Of a stretch of DNA of 42,369 nt, positions 22,854-31,260 are shown in pieces. This DNA is from Modestobacter excelsi (GTDB lineage: Bacteria; Actinomycetota; Actinomycetes; Mycobacteriales; Geodermatophilaceae). The stretch lies in contig NZ_SJEX01000042.1 in assembly GCF_005930495.1 (NCBI RefSeq), forward strand, positions 1 to 42,369. The letters are read 5' to 3'. Every line of letters begins with the position of its first letter. The stretch's first letter is position 1. The translations under genes and the position numbers were made by a program. The notes under the pieces are model-generated. The model did not search any database. It was given only the letters and a program-made list of their open reading frames with translations, and had not been told where the DNA came from.

Positions 22854-22909
22854 GGACCCCGCTGCCCCCCACGCCTCGCAGGCTCGGCGCGGGCCCCTGC
22901 AGCGGGGCC
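22854..22909. terminator. 56-nt structured repeat, copy 2 (terminator-like)
   Basis: Almost identical to copy 1 (4478-4533), with one loop change (TCGCAGGCTC). It lies between the convergent MarR and PaaX-type genes, 4 nt after the MarR stop and 14 nt from the PaaX stop, so it can end transcripts from both sides. Confidence 0.75.
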
Positions 22910-22923
22910 GCACGGGCTGGTTG

Positions 22924-23784
22924 CTAGCGGAGGTGGGCGCGGAGGCTGCGCTCCAGGGCTGCCCGGGCGGCGGGGGCGAGGCCGTCGAAGACGCGCCGGT
23001 AGACGGCGCTGCTGACCGCGGCGGGCCAGGCCGGGCCCAGCTGGGCGGCGGGCAGGCCCGGGTCGGTGCGCAGCAGGGACAGCCAGTCCGCACCGAGCAG
23101 CGTGAGCTGGGCCAGCGACCCGGAAACCCGGGGCGGGCGGCTCCAGGCGTCGATGAACCAGGTGTGCGCCGCGCGGACGGCCGGCACGTCCCAGGCCCGG
23201 TGGACCAGGCGATGGACGTCGGTCCCCGGCAGCGGCCGGGCGGCGAAGGCGTCGGCCAGGCCGGCCACGTCGGCCAGGTCGGAGCGGCCCAGGACGGCGA
23301 CGACGTCGACCGTCCCCGGCGCGATCCACAGCCCGTCCCGCAGACCGCCGAAGCCGGCCCAGGTCAGCCGCGAGCGCACCCGGTGCCGCAGGTCGCGGCG
23401 GCTCTCCGGCACCGAGTAGCTGAGCAGCGTCCACTCGCCGTCGGGGTGCTCGAACGGCGCGGGGGAGGCGACCCGGTCGGTGGCCCGGCGCAGCACGTCC
23501 TCGGCGAGCGGGGTGAGGGCGTACTCCGCCGTCCGGCCGACCTGCCCCCGGGTGAGCAGCCCGCGCTGGGTCATCCGCTTCAGGGTGGCGCGCGCCGCCG
23601 CCTCGGTGACGCCGAGGTCGGCCAGCAGGTCGAGCAGGGTGACCGAGGGCAGCGGTGGCAGCTCGGCGTCCACGACCAGGGCGCCGAAGAAGCTGAGCAG
23701 CAGCGACTGCGGCCGGTGCGCGGCGCCCGACGCCGACGGTTCCTCGCCGCCGGGTGAGTCCTCGACGGCCGGCAGTGCGCTCAT
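22924..23784 (-). CDS. PaaX family transcriptional regulator
   Basis: A 286-aa regulator of the PaaX family. The N-terminal winged helix includes LLDLLADLGVTEAAARATLKRM; the central PaaX-like domain contains WTLLSYSVPESRRDLRHRVR and GFGGLRDGLWIAP; the C-terminal part holds FIDAWS. PaaX of enteric bacteria represses phenylacetate catabolism and responds to phenylacetyl-CoA; actinobacterial relatives sense various aryl- or acyl-CoA thioesters. The gene is divergent from the Liv-type transporter and ligase operon, with one inverted repeat over both promoters, so these are its likely targets. Confidence 0.9.
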   Translation of the reverse strand: MSALPAVEDSPGGEEPSASGAAHRPQSLLLSFFGALVVDAELPPLPSVTLLDLLADLGVTEAAARATLKRMTQRGLLTRGQVGRTAEYALTPLAEDVLRRATDRVASPAPFEHPDGEWTLLSYSVPESRRDLRHRVRSRLTWAGFGGLRDGLWIAPGTVDVVAVLGRSDLADVAGLADAFAARPLPGTDVHRLVHRAWDVPAVRAAHTWFIDAWSRPPRVSGSLAQLTLLGADWLSLLRTDPGLPAAQLGPAWPAAVSSAVYRRVFDGLAPAARAALERSLRAHLR

Positions 23785-23837
23785 GGAGCCTCCCCGGTCC
23801 CTGCCGCTGAGCCCGGCACAGCGGATCGGATGCGGGT

Positions 23838-23883
23838 AAAGCTAGACACTCTCTTGACGCACGTCGAGGTGTTCTCTAGCTTT
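23838..23883. promoter_or_regulatory. Face-to-face promoters within a PaaX-type operator
   Basis: AAAGCTAGA (23838-23846) and TCTAGCTTT (23875-23883) are perfect inverted repeats 28 nt apart. The plus-strand promoter has -35 TTGACG (23854-23859), 17 nt, -10 TAGCTT (23877-23882). The minus-strand promoter has -35 TCGACG (23867-23862), 17 nt, -10 TAGCTT (23844-23839). Each -10 box lies in one half-site, so a dimer bound here would shut both promoters. Confidence 0.75.
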
Positions 23884-23945
23884 TGCGTGACCTGGACCAC
23901 GACGACGCGCGATCGGGTCCTGCCGGCCGAACCAGGAGGACGTCC

Positions 23946-25511
23946 ATGTCCCCGCCCCTGCTGTCCGTCGAGCACCTCGACGTCGTCTACGACGGCACCA
24001 TCAGCGCCCTGTCCGACGTCTCGCTCACCGTCGACGAGGGCCAGGTCGTCGCCGTCCTGGGGTCCAACGGCGCCGGCAAGACCTCGCTGCTGCGCGCGAT
24101 CTCCCGAGCGCTGGGTCCCTACGGCGGCACGGTCACCGGGGGCACCGTCCGGTTCGCCGGCGACGACCTGGCCGATCTGGACACCGCCGCGGTCGTCCGC
24201 CGCGGACTGGTGCAGGTGCCCGAGGGGCGGCGGGTGTTCCGCGACCTGAGCGTCGAGGAGAACCTGCGGGCCGGCGGCTACACCATCCGCGACGGCAAGG
24301 CCCGGTCCGAGGCGCGGGACCGGGTGTTCGACCTCTTCCCGATCCTGGCCGAGCGGCGCGACCAGCCCGGCGGCCTGCTGTCGGGTGGTCAGCAGCAGAT
24401 GCTGGCGATGGGCCGCGCGCTGATGGCCTCCCCGAAGCTGCTGCTGCTCGACGAGCCGTCACTGGGGTTGGCGCCGCTGCTGGTCGACCAGATCGGCGAG
24501 ATCGTCACCGAGATCAACAAGCAGGGCACCGCGGTGCTGCTGATCGAGCAGAACGCGGTGATGGGCCTGCGGGTCGCCGACGCCGCCTCGGTCCTGGAGG
24601 TCGGGCGGGTCACCGCGGCCGGCACGGCTGAGGAGCTCTCGGCCAGCGACGAGGTGCAGGAGCGCTACCTGGGCGTCGCCGTTCCGGTGGTGGCCACCGA
24701 GCCGGTCGTCGTCGCCGAGCCGGAGATCCCCACCGCCCAGCCGCCGCAGCGGCTGACGGTGGAGGGGCTGACCGTCCGGTTCGGCGGCATCACCGCGCTG
24801 TCCGACGTCAGCTTCACCGTCGAGCCGGGCACCGTGCACGCGCTGATCGGCCCCAACGGCGCGGGCAAGTCCACCCTCGTCAACGTCCTGGGCGGGGCGT
24901 ACCGGGCGACCGAGGGCACCGTGCACTACGGCGACGCGGAGCTCACCGCGCTGCCGGCGCACCGGGTGGCCGGGCTCGGCGTGGCCCGCACCTTCCAGAA
25001 CATCTCCCTGGCCCTCGAGGACACCGTCGAGGACAACCTGCTCGTCGGCCGGCACCGGCTGATGCGCTCCGGGGTCGTGTCGGGGGCCTTCCGGACGCCG
25101 AGGGTGCGGCGCGAGGAGCGCGAGCACCGGGAGACCGTCGGCGGCCTCGCCGAGCTGCTCGGCATCGCGCACCTGCTGCGCACGCCGGTGCACACGCTGT
25201 CCTACGGCGACCGCAAGCGGGTGGAGATGGGCCGGGCGCTCGCCGCCCGCCCCTCGCTGCTGCTGCTCGACGAGCCGGTCGCCGGGATGACGCACGGGGA
25301 GTCGCAGGACATGGCCGAGACGATCCGGCAGGTCCGCCGCGACCTGGGGCTGTCGATCGTGCTGGTCGAGCACGACATGCCCTTCGTCATGGGGCTGGCC
25401 GAGCAGGTCACCGTCCTCGACTTCGGCAAGAAGATCGCCGAGGGCGCCCCGGCGGACGTCCAGCGCGACCCGGAAGTCGTCCGCGCCTACCTGGGAGCTG
25501 CAGCGGCATGA
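23946..25511 (+). CDS. Fused LivF-LivG ABC transporter ATPase
   Basis: A 521-aa protein with two complete ATPase units of a branched-chain amino acid (HAAT) type importer. Unit 1 (1-240, LivF-like): Walker A GSNGAGKT (39-46), signature LLSGGQQQMLAMGRAL, Walker B LLLLDEPSLGL. Unit 2 (about 270-521, LivG-like): Walker A GPNGAGKS, signature LSYGDRKRVEMGRALA, Walker B LLLLDEPVAGM. A Val/Pro/Glu linker joins them. These are normally two genes. Starts at ATG 23946 after GGAGGA. Later genes of the operon supply LivH, LivM and the binding protein. Confidence 0.93.
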   Translation: MSPPLLSVEHLDVVYDGTISALSDVSLTVDEGQVVAVLGSNGAGKTSLLRAISRALGPYGGTVTGGTVRFAGDDLADLDTAAVVRRGLVQVPEGRRVFRDLSVEENLRAGGYTIRDGKARSEARDRVFDLFPILAERRDQPGGLLSGGQQQMLAMGRALMASPKLLLLDEPSLGLAPLLVDQIGEIVTEINKQGTAVLLIEQNAVMGLRVADAASVLEVGRVTAAGTAEELSASDEVQERYLGVAVPVVATEPVVVAEPEIPTAQPPQRLTVEGLTVRFGGITALSDVSFTVEPGTVHALIGPNGAGKSTLVNVLGGAYRATEGTVHYGDAELTALPAHRVAGLGVARTFQNISLALEDTVEDNLLVGRHRLMRSGVVSGAFRTPRVRREEREHRETVGGLAELLGIAHLLRTPVHTLSYGDRKRVEMGRALAARPSLLLLDEPVAGMTHGESQDMAETIRQVRRDLGLSIVLVEHDMPFVMGLAEQVTVLDFGKKIAEGAPADVQRDPEVVRAYLGAAAA

Positions 25512-25588
25512 GCGACGAGCGAGCGAGCATCGCAGCGAGCCCTGCGAGCGAGGAGCGGAACGAGCGCGGGAGCGGGGTCAGGGCATGA
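25508..25588 (+). CDS. 26-aa mini-ORF bridging two transporter genes (repeat-like)
   Basis: An ATG overlaps the LivFG stop (ATGA, 25508-25511), and the frame ends at a TGA overlapping the LivH ATG (ATGA, 25585-25588). The peptide begins MSDERASIAAS and is encoded by a GAGCGA-rich, hairpin-prone sequence that looks like a dispersed repeat rather than a gene. It may keep ribosomes moving from LivFG to LivH. I have no evidence for a functional peptide. Confidence 0.4.
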   Translation: MSDERASIAASPASEERNERGSGVRA

Positions 25589-26478
25589 GCTACTTCCTCG
25601 AGCAGGTCCTCAACGGGCTGTCCTACGGACTGGTGCTGAGCCTGATCGCGGCCGGGTTCGCGATCGTCTTCACCTCCACCGGGGTGCTGAACTTCGCGCA
25701 CGGGTCGATCGTGCTCTTCGGTGCCTACCTGGTCGCGGTGCTGCACCCGACGATCGGCTTCTGGCCGGCGCTGCTGGTCGGGATGGCCGGCGCCGCGCTG
25801 GTCGGCGTGCTGATCAACACCCTGCTGGTGCGCCACCTGGCGGACCCCAACCCGGGCACCGCCGCCATCCTGATGCTCGGCGTGGACATCGTGCTGCTCA
25901 CCGAGCTCACCCGGCGGATCGGCAACAAGGTGCTCACCCTCGGCGCGCCGTGGGGCGCCGACGTGGTCCGCTTCGGCGACGTCTCGCTGCCGGCCGGCCG
26001 GGTGGTCGCCGCCGGCGTGACCGTGGTCGCCTTCGCCGGCCTCTGGTACCTCTTCTCCCGCACCGACCTCGGCGTCGGGATGCGGGCGGCGGCCGCCGAC
26101 GGGCCGACCGCCTCGCTGATGGGCATCCGGCTGTCCCGGACCGCAGCCACCGGCTGGGCGCTGGCCGGGGTGCTCGCCGCCGTCGCCGGCGTCTTCCTGA
26201 CCTCCTTCCCCGCGCCCGGCGTGGCCCCGACCGTCGCGCTCAGCGCCTTCGCCGCCATCCCGGCCTGGGTGCTCGGCGGGTTCGACTCCGTCCCCGGCGC
26301 GGTCGTCGGCGGCCTGCTCATCGGGCTCACCAGCGCGCTGGTCACCGGCTACGAGGGCGACCTCTCGCCTTTCCTGGGCACCGGCTTCGGCGAGGTCGCC
26401 CCGTACGTCGTCATGATCGTCGTCCTGCTCGTGCGGCCCTCGGGCCTGCTGGGCAGCAAGGAGGCCGTCCGTGTCTGA
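25585..26478 (+). CDS. LivH-type ABC transporter permease
   Basis: A 297-aa inner-membrane permease of the HAAT family with about eight spans. The start is typical (YFLEQVLNGLSYGLVLSLIA), followed by the hallmark GVLNFAHGSIVLFGAY and the conserved loop MRAAAADGPTASLMGI that meets the ATPase. It forms the channel with LivM. It starts at ATG 25585 and overlaps LivM by 8 nt. Substrate is not readable from the sequence; the PaaX-type control and downstream CoA ligase point to an aromatic or other carboxylic acid. Confidence 0.92.
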   Translation: MSYFLEQVLNGLSYGLVLSLIAAGFAIVFTSTGVLNFAHGSIVLFGAYLVAVLHPTIGFWPALLVGMAGAALVGVLINTLLVRHLADPNPGTAAILMLGVDIVLLTELTRRIGNKVLTLGAPWGADVVRFGDVSLPAGRVVAAGVTVVAFAGLWYLFSRTDLGVGMRAAAADGPTASLMGIRLSRTAATGWALAGVLAAVAGVFLTSFPAPGVAPTVALSAFAAIPAWVLGGFDSVPGAVVGGLLIGLTSALVTGYEGDLSPFLGTGFGEVAPYVVMIVVLLVRPSGLLGSKEAVRV

Positions 26479-27655
26479 GCTGCGCGCATCTCGGTTGGCC
26501 AGCCGGATCGGCGGGCTCGTCCTCGTCCTCGTCGCCCTGGCCCTGCCCCTCGTGCTGTCGGACTTCTGGTTGCAGGCCGGCCTGTTCGTCATGGCCACGG
26601 CCATCGGCGCGATCGGGCTGACCCTGCTGGTCGGCGTCGCCGGCCAGCTGTCGCTGGGACACGCGGCCTTCGCCGCGATCGGCGCCTACGTCTACGCGTG
26701 GTCGACCGGCGAGTCGACGACGACGGTCGGCGGCGCCGGCCTGCCCCCGGTGGTCGGCCTGCTGCTGGCCGCGGCCGTCAGCGCCCTGATCGGGGCTGCG
26801 TTCTCCCCGGTCGCCGGGCGGCTGCGCGGCATCTACCTGGGGCTGGCCACGCTCGGGCTGGTCTTCGTCGTCCGGCACCTGCTGGTCAACCTCGACCAGT
26901 GGACCGGCGGCTTCACCGGCCGCAACGTGGCGCCCTTCGCGATCGCCGGGTTCAGCTTCAGCAACAAGAGCCCGGACTTCCTGGCCGTCGCCGGCGTGGA
27001 GTTCGAGGGCCTGCACCGGCTCTGGTACCTCTTCCTGGTCCTCGCGCTCGCCGCCGCCTGGCTGGCCGGCAACCTGCGCTCGGGACGCACCGGGCGGGCC
27101 TGGGCCAACGTCCGCGACTCCGAGACGGCGGCCGCGGCCATGGGCATCGGGGTCGCCCGGGCCAAGGCATCGGTGTTCGTCGTCTCCTCCGCCTACGCCG
27201 GGGTGGCCGGGGCGATGCTCGCGCTGGCCTACGGCCGGATCGCCCCCGACGTCTTCAGCCTGACGGCCTCCGTCGACTTCCTGGTGATGATCGTCCTCGG
27301 CGGGCTGGGCTCGGTGGGCGGCGCCGTCGTCGGCGCGCTGTTCGTCACCGCGCTGCCACTGGTCCTGGCCGAGTACAGCGGGTCGCTGCCCTTCCTGGCC
27401 GCGCCCGGCTCGGGCGGGTTGGACCCCTCCACGGCGTCCCGGATCGTCTACGGGCTGGCGATCATCGCCGTCCTGCTGTTCCTCCGCGGCGGGCTGGCCG
27501 GCGCCGCCCGCCGGCTCCGGCACCGCGCCTCCCGCACCCCCGCCGCGCCCCCGGCGGCGAGCACCGCGAACCCCGGCACCGCATCCCCCAGCACCCAGGA
27601 CGACGGCCACCCGGCCGAGGTCACCCCCTCACGGTCGAAGGAGACCACTCGATGA
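26471..27655 (+). CDS. LivM-type ABC transporter permease
   Basis: A 394-aa permease, partner of LivH. It contains GQLSLGHAAFAAIGAYVYAW near residue 60, and the ATPase-contact segment WANVRDSETAAAAMGIGVAR near 215. The last 50 residues are a Pro/Ala/Thr-rich, probably disordered tail, longer than usual. GTG start at 26471 inside the end of LivH; its stop overlaps the ATG of the binding-protein gene (ATGA). Confidence 0.92.
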   Translation: MSELRASRLASRIGGLVLVLVALALPLVLSDFWLQAGLFVMATAIGAIGLTLLVGVAGQLSLGHAAFAAIGAYVYAWSTGESTTTVGGAGLPPVVGLLLAAAVSALIGAAFSPVAGRLRGIYLGLATLGLVFVVRHLLVNLDQWTGGFTGRNVAPFAIAGFSFSNKSPDFLAVAGVEFEGLHRLWYLFLVLALAAAWLAGNLRSGRTGRAWANVRDSETAAAAMGIGVARAKASVFVVSSAYAGVAGAMLALAYGRIAPDVFSLTASVDFLVMIVLGGLGSVGGAVVGALFVTALPLVLAEYSGSLPFLAAPGSGGLDPSTASRIVYGLAIIAVLLFLRGGLAGAARRLRHRASRTPAAPPAASTANPGTASPSTQDDGHPAEVTPSRSKETTR

Positions 27656-28911
27656 AGCACCTGCCCCGCGCCTGCGCGCTCTCGCTCGCCGCGGCCACCG
27701 CGTTGGCGATGGCCGCCTGCAGCACCGACCCGGGCGACGCGAGCAGCTCCGGCGGGTCCGGCGACCTGAAGACCGGCAACGGCGTCACCGACTCCTCCAT
27801 CAACGTCGGTGTCCTCACCGACCTGTCCGGCCCGTTCGCGGCCGGAGCCGCGGTGCAGGTGACCGAGTTCAAGGCCTACTGGGACCAGGTCAACGCCGAC
27901 GGCGGCGTGTGCGACCGGGACGTCGCCGTCGACGTGCAGGACCACGGCTACGACCCGCAGAAGGCGGTCACCCTCTACCGCAGCATGGCGCCCGACGTCA
28001 TCGCGCTGCAGCAGGTCCTCGGCGGCCCGACCAGCGCCGCGGTGCTGCCGCTGGCCCAGCAGGACGACGTCTACGTCGGCGGGGTCGGCTGGGCCGGCTC
28101 GGCGCTGCAGTACGAGAACAACCAGCTGCCCGGCGCCTCCTACGCGATCCAGGGCGCCAACGCCATCGACTACATGGTCGATGAGCTGAACGTGGCCAAG
28201 GGGTCCAAGGTCGGCGTCGTCTACTTCGCCGGGGACTACGGCAACGACGCGCTGGCCGGCGCGCAGCACGCCGCGGACGAGCGCGGCCTGGAGGTCGTGG
28301 CGCAGGAGATCACCCCGGCGACCACCGACCTGTCCGCGCAGGCATCGGCGCTGGCCCAGGAGGGCGTCGCCGGCGTGGTGCTGGGCGCCGCGCCGGCCCA
28401 GCTCGCCTCGCTGGCCGGCGTGCTCGGCTCGCAGGGGGCGAACGTGCCGATCGTCGGGCTGAACCCGACGTTCAACCCCTCGCTGCTCACCACGCCCGCC
28501 GCCGACGCGCTGCTGGCCAACGTGTACAGCATCACGGCCGTCGCCCCCTACGCCTCGGACACCCCCGCGGTGAAGACGGCGAGCGACCTGTACACCAAGG
28601 CCGACCCCCAGGGCGCCATCGGCTGGGAGGTCCCGCTGGCCTACGTGCAGGCCGAGCTGCTCAAGCAGGCCCTCGACGGCGCCTGCGACTCCGGTGACCT
28701 GACCCCGGCAGGCGTGGTGGCCGCGCTGCGCGACAGCTCCTCGGTCGACACCCAGGGCCTGCTGCCCGACGGGCTGGACTACTCCGAGGTCGGTCAGTCA
28801 CCGACCACCAGCGTCTACGTGTCCAAGGTCGACGCGCAGGCACCGGCCGGGCTCAAGCTGGTGGACGAGCTCAGCGGCCCCAGCGCGGAGTCCTTCTCCT
28901 ACGGGAGCTGA
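27652..28911 (+). CDS. LivK-like substrate-binding lipoprotein
   Basis: A 419-aa extracellular binding protein of the Leu/Ile/Val-binding (periplasmic-binding type 1) family. The signal peptide ends in a lipobox ALAMAAC with Cys23 as lipidation site, followed by a Ser/Gly-rich linker. The mature part starts INVGVLTDLSGPFAAGAAVQ, the usual first strand of this family. It captures the ligand for LivH-LivM-LivFG. Members of the family bind amino acids, but also aromatic acids such as p-coumarate (CouP of Rhodopseudomonas) and benzoate, which suits this context. Confidence 0.92.
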   Translation: MKHLPRACALSLAAATALAMAACSTDPGDASSSGGSGDLKTGNGVTDSSINVGVLTDLSGPFAAGAAVQVTEFKAYWDQVNADGGVCDRDVAVDVQDHGYDPQKAVTLYRSMAPDVIALQQVLGGPTSAAVLPLAQQDDVYVGGVGWAGSALQYENNQLPGASYAIQGANAIDYMVDELNVAKGSKVGVVYFAGDYGNDALAGAQHAADERGLEVVAQEITPATTDLSAQASALAQEGVAGVVLGAAPAQLASLAGVLGSQGANVPIVGLNPTFNPSLLTTPAADALLANVYSITAVAPYASDTPAVKTASDLYTKADPQGAIGWEVPLAYVQAELLKQALDGACDSGDLTPAGVVAALRDSSSVDTQGLLPDGLDYSEVGQSPTTSVYVSKVDAQAPAGLKLVDELSGPSAESFSYGS

Positions 28912-28914
28912 CCG

Positions 28915-30468
28915 GTGCCCGCACTCGTCGTGAGCGAGCTGCGGGCGCCGGCCGCCGGCCCGGCTGACGGCGTCCTCGGGGACGTCCTCCGCCGGGCCGT
29001 GCGGCGTGCGCCTGCGGACCTGCTGCTGTCCAGCCCGGACACCGGGGAGTCCTGGACGGCGGCCGAGCTGCTGGCCGACGCCGAGGCGGTCGCCGCCGGG
29101 CTGCTCGCCCGGCACGCCCCCGGCGCCCGGATCGCCACCTGCCTGGGCAACGGGCCCGCGCCCGTGCTGGTCCAGCTCGGGGTCGCGCTGGCCGGCATGA
29201 CCCTGGTCCCGGTCAACCCGCGGTCCCGGCCGGCCGAGGTCGAGCACGCGCTGCGGCTCTCCGGCGCCGTGCTGGCCCTGGCCGCGGAGGAGGTGGCGGG
29301 CAACCCGGTGGCCGACCTGTGCGCCGCCGTCGACGGCGTCGAGGTGGTGCGGGTCGGTGCCGACTGGCGGGCCGCGCTGCCCCGGGCGACACCCGGTGAG
29401 CTGCCCGTCGTCGCCCCGCAGTCGCTGGCCCAGGTGCAGTTCACCTCGGGGACGACCGGGCGGGCCAAGGGCGTGCGGATCACCCACGCCGGGATGGTCG
29501 CGACCGGCACGGCGTTCGCCGAGCGGCTGGGCCCGACCGCCGGGCGGGTGTGGTGCAACCCGATGCCGCTGTTCCACACCGCCGGCAACGTGCTCGGCGT
29601 GGTGGGCGCGCTCAGCGCGGGCGCCGAGCACGTCGTCCTGCCCTTCGCCCCGGAGCCGGTGCTGCAGGCGCTCGAGGGGCGCCGGGTGAGCATGCTGTCG
29701 GCCGCGCCGACACTGCTGGACCTGCTGGCCGCCGCGGGGCCGCCCGCGCTCCCCGACCTGCGCGTGCTGTTCACCGGCGGGATGACGGTGACGCCGGCGT
29801 TCGTCGACCGGGTGGAGCAGGTGTTCGGCGCCCGGCTGTCGATCACCTTCGGCATGACCGAGACCTGCGGTGCCGTCCTGCAGACCTCGCCGGAGGACCC
29901 CGACCCGGTACGCCGGGAGACCGTCGGCGCGCCGCTGGCCGGCACCGACGTCCGGATCGCCGGCCCGGACGGCGCTGCCGTCCCCCCGGGGACGCCGGGG
30001 GAGCTGTGGGTGCGTGGCGAGCGGATCACCCGGGGGTACCTCGACGACCCGGTGGCCACCGCCGAGGCGATCGACCCCGTCGGCTGGCTGCACACCGGCG
30101 ACCTCGCCGAGATGTCCCCGGCCGGCGCCTGCCGGGTGGTCGGCCGGCTCAAGGACATGATCAAGACCGGCGGTGAGAACGTGTCCCCGGTGGAGGTCGA
30201 GGAGGTGCTGGTCGAGCACCCGGACGTCGCCCGGGCCGCGGTGGTCGGCGTGCCGGACCCGCGGTGGGGCGAGCTGGTGGTGGCGTTCGTCGTCCCGGCG
30301 GGGAGCCGGGACCCGAGCCCGGCGGAGCTGACCGGGTACTGCCGGGACCGGCTCTCGCCGTTCAAGGTGCCCCGGTCCTGGCGGGTCGTCGACGAGCTGC
30401 CGATGACGGCGTCGGCGAAGGTGCAGCGTGCGGAGCTGCGCCGGATGGCCGCGGCGGAGCCCCGGTGA
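28915..30468 (+). CDS. Class I adenylate-forming acyl/aryl-CoA ligase
   Basis: A 517-aa CoA ligase. Seen: FTSGTTGRAKGVRITHAG, TFGMTETCGAV, the hinge VGRLKDMIKTGGENVSP and the catalytic Lys in MTASAKVQRAELRR. GTG start at 28915, only 3 nt after the binding-protein stop, so it belongs to the transporter operon and probably activates the imported acid. It is distinct from the cou-like ligase at 19020-20564: different hinge sequence and different operon. Substrate unknown. Confidence 0.9.
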   Translation: MPALVVSELRAPAAGPADGVLGDVLRRAVRRAPADLLLSSPDTGESWTAAELLADAEAVAAGLLARHAPGARIATCLGNGPAPVLVQLGVALAGMTLVPVNPRSRPAEVEHALRLSGAVLALAAEEVAGNPVADLCAAVDGVEVVRVGADWRAALPRATPGELPVVAPQSLAQVQFTSGTTGRAKGVRITHAGMVATGTAFAERLGPTAGRVWCNPMPLFHTAGNVLGVVGALSAGAEHVVLPFAPEPVLQALEGRRVSMLSAAPTLLDLLAAAGPPALPDLRVLFTGGMTVTPAFVDRVEQVFGARLSITFGMTETCGAVLQTSPEDPDPVRRETVGAPLAGTDVRIAGPDGAAVPPGTPGELWVRGERITRGYLDDPVATAEAIDPVGWLHTGDLAEMSPAGACRVVGRLKDMIKTGGENVSPVEVEEVLVEHPDVARAAVVGVPDPRWGELVVAFVVPAGSRDPSPAELTGYCRDRLSPFKVPRSWRVVDELPMTASAKVQRAELRRMAAAEPR

Positions 30469-31238
30469 TCGAGGACCTGCTGGCCGATCTGGCGGCCGAG
30501 GGCGCGGCGCTGGAGGAGCTGCTGGTGGCCCTCGACCCCGGCGAGTGGGCGCGGCCCACCCCCGCGGCCGGGTGGACGGTCGCCGCCCAGGTGGCGCACC
30601 TGGCCTGGACCGACGAGGTGGCGCTGCTCGCGGCCACCGACCCGGACGCGTTCCCCGCCGGCGCAGCCGACGACCCGGTGGACGACCGCGGCGCCGCGGC
30701 GGCGGACGACGTCCCGCCCACGGTGCTGCTGGCGCGGTGGCGGGCCGGCCGGCGGCGGCTGGCCGAGGCGCTGGCCGCCGCACCCCCGGGGGTCCGGCTG
30801 CCCTGGTTCGGGCCGCCGATGAGCGTCGCGTCGATGGCGACCGCGCGGCTGATGGAGACCTGGGCGCACGGCGTCGACGTCCGGGACGCGCTGGGACTGG
30901 CTGTCGAGGAGTCCCGGCGGCTGGACCACGTCGCCCACCTCGGCGTCCGCACCCGGGACTTCGCGTTCGCCGCGCACGGGCTGCCCGCGCCCGGGGCACC
31001 GGTCCGGGTGGAGCTCACCCGCGCCGACGGCTCACGCTGGTCGGCCGGACCGGAGGACGCCGAGCAGCGGGTGACCGGTCCGCTGCTGGACTTCTGCCTG
31101 CGCGTGGTGCAGCGCCGGCCCCGCGCGGCACTGCGGCTGGCCGCCGTCGGCCCGGACGCCGACCGGTGGCTGGACGTCGCCCAGGCGTTCGCCGGAGCGC
31201 CCGGGCGCGGCAGCGAGGGCCCGCCACCGCCCGGCTGA
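30465..31238 (+). CDS. TIGR03084-like metal-binding protein (MDMPI/DinB fold)
   Basis: A 257-aa protein of the maleylpyruvate isomerase-like superfamily. First metal motif in PTPAAGWTVAAQVAHLAWTD, second in LMETWAHGVDVRDALG; the C-terminal part resembles the small domain of TIGR03084 proteins. GTG start overlaps the ligase stop as GTGA, so it is the last gene of the transporter operon. A role in catabolism, possibly mycothiol-linked isomerisation or hydrolysis, is inferred from position only. Its end carries a 12-nt tandem repeat (CCCGGCTGAGCG) that duplicates the stop codon. Confidence 0.85.
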   Translation: MIEDLLADLAAEGAALEELLVALDPGEWARPTPAAGWTVAAQVAHLAWTDEVALLAATDPDAFPAGAADDPVDDRGAAAADDVPPTVLLARWRAGRRRLAEALAAAPPGVRLPWFGPPMSVASMATARLMETWAHGVDVRDALGLAVEESRRLDHVAHLGVRTRDFAFAAHGLPAPGAPVRVELTRADGSRWSAGPEDAEQRVTGPLLDFCLRVVQRRPRAALRLAAVGPDADRWLDVAQAFAGAPGRGSEGPPPPG

Positions 31239-31260
31239 GCGCCCGGCTGAGCGCCCGGCG

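Noticed and set aside
25512-25584. CRISPR-like array in the GAGC-rich repeat
   Set aside because: Units are short and irregular with no spacers, and no cas gene occurs in the window.
26698-27651. Plus-strand open frame from 26698 overlapping livM
   Set aside because: Only the part from 27652 is real (binding protein, signal peptide and lipobox). The upstream part is Arg-rich shadow of livM.
28798-30999. Long minus-strand frames (about 690-730 codons) opposite the CoA ligase
   Set aside because: Shadow frames with Arg/Pro/Ser-rich composition; the plus strand carries complete ligase motifs.
31227-31260. Tandem CCCGGCTGAGCG repeat at the end of the TIGR03084-like gene as a regulatory element
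   Set aside because: Only two and a half units, at a stop codon between convergent genes; simple slippage explains it.
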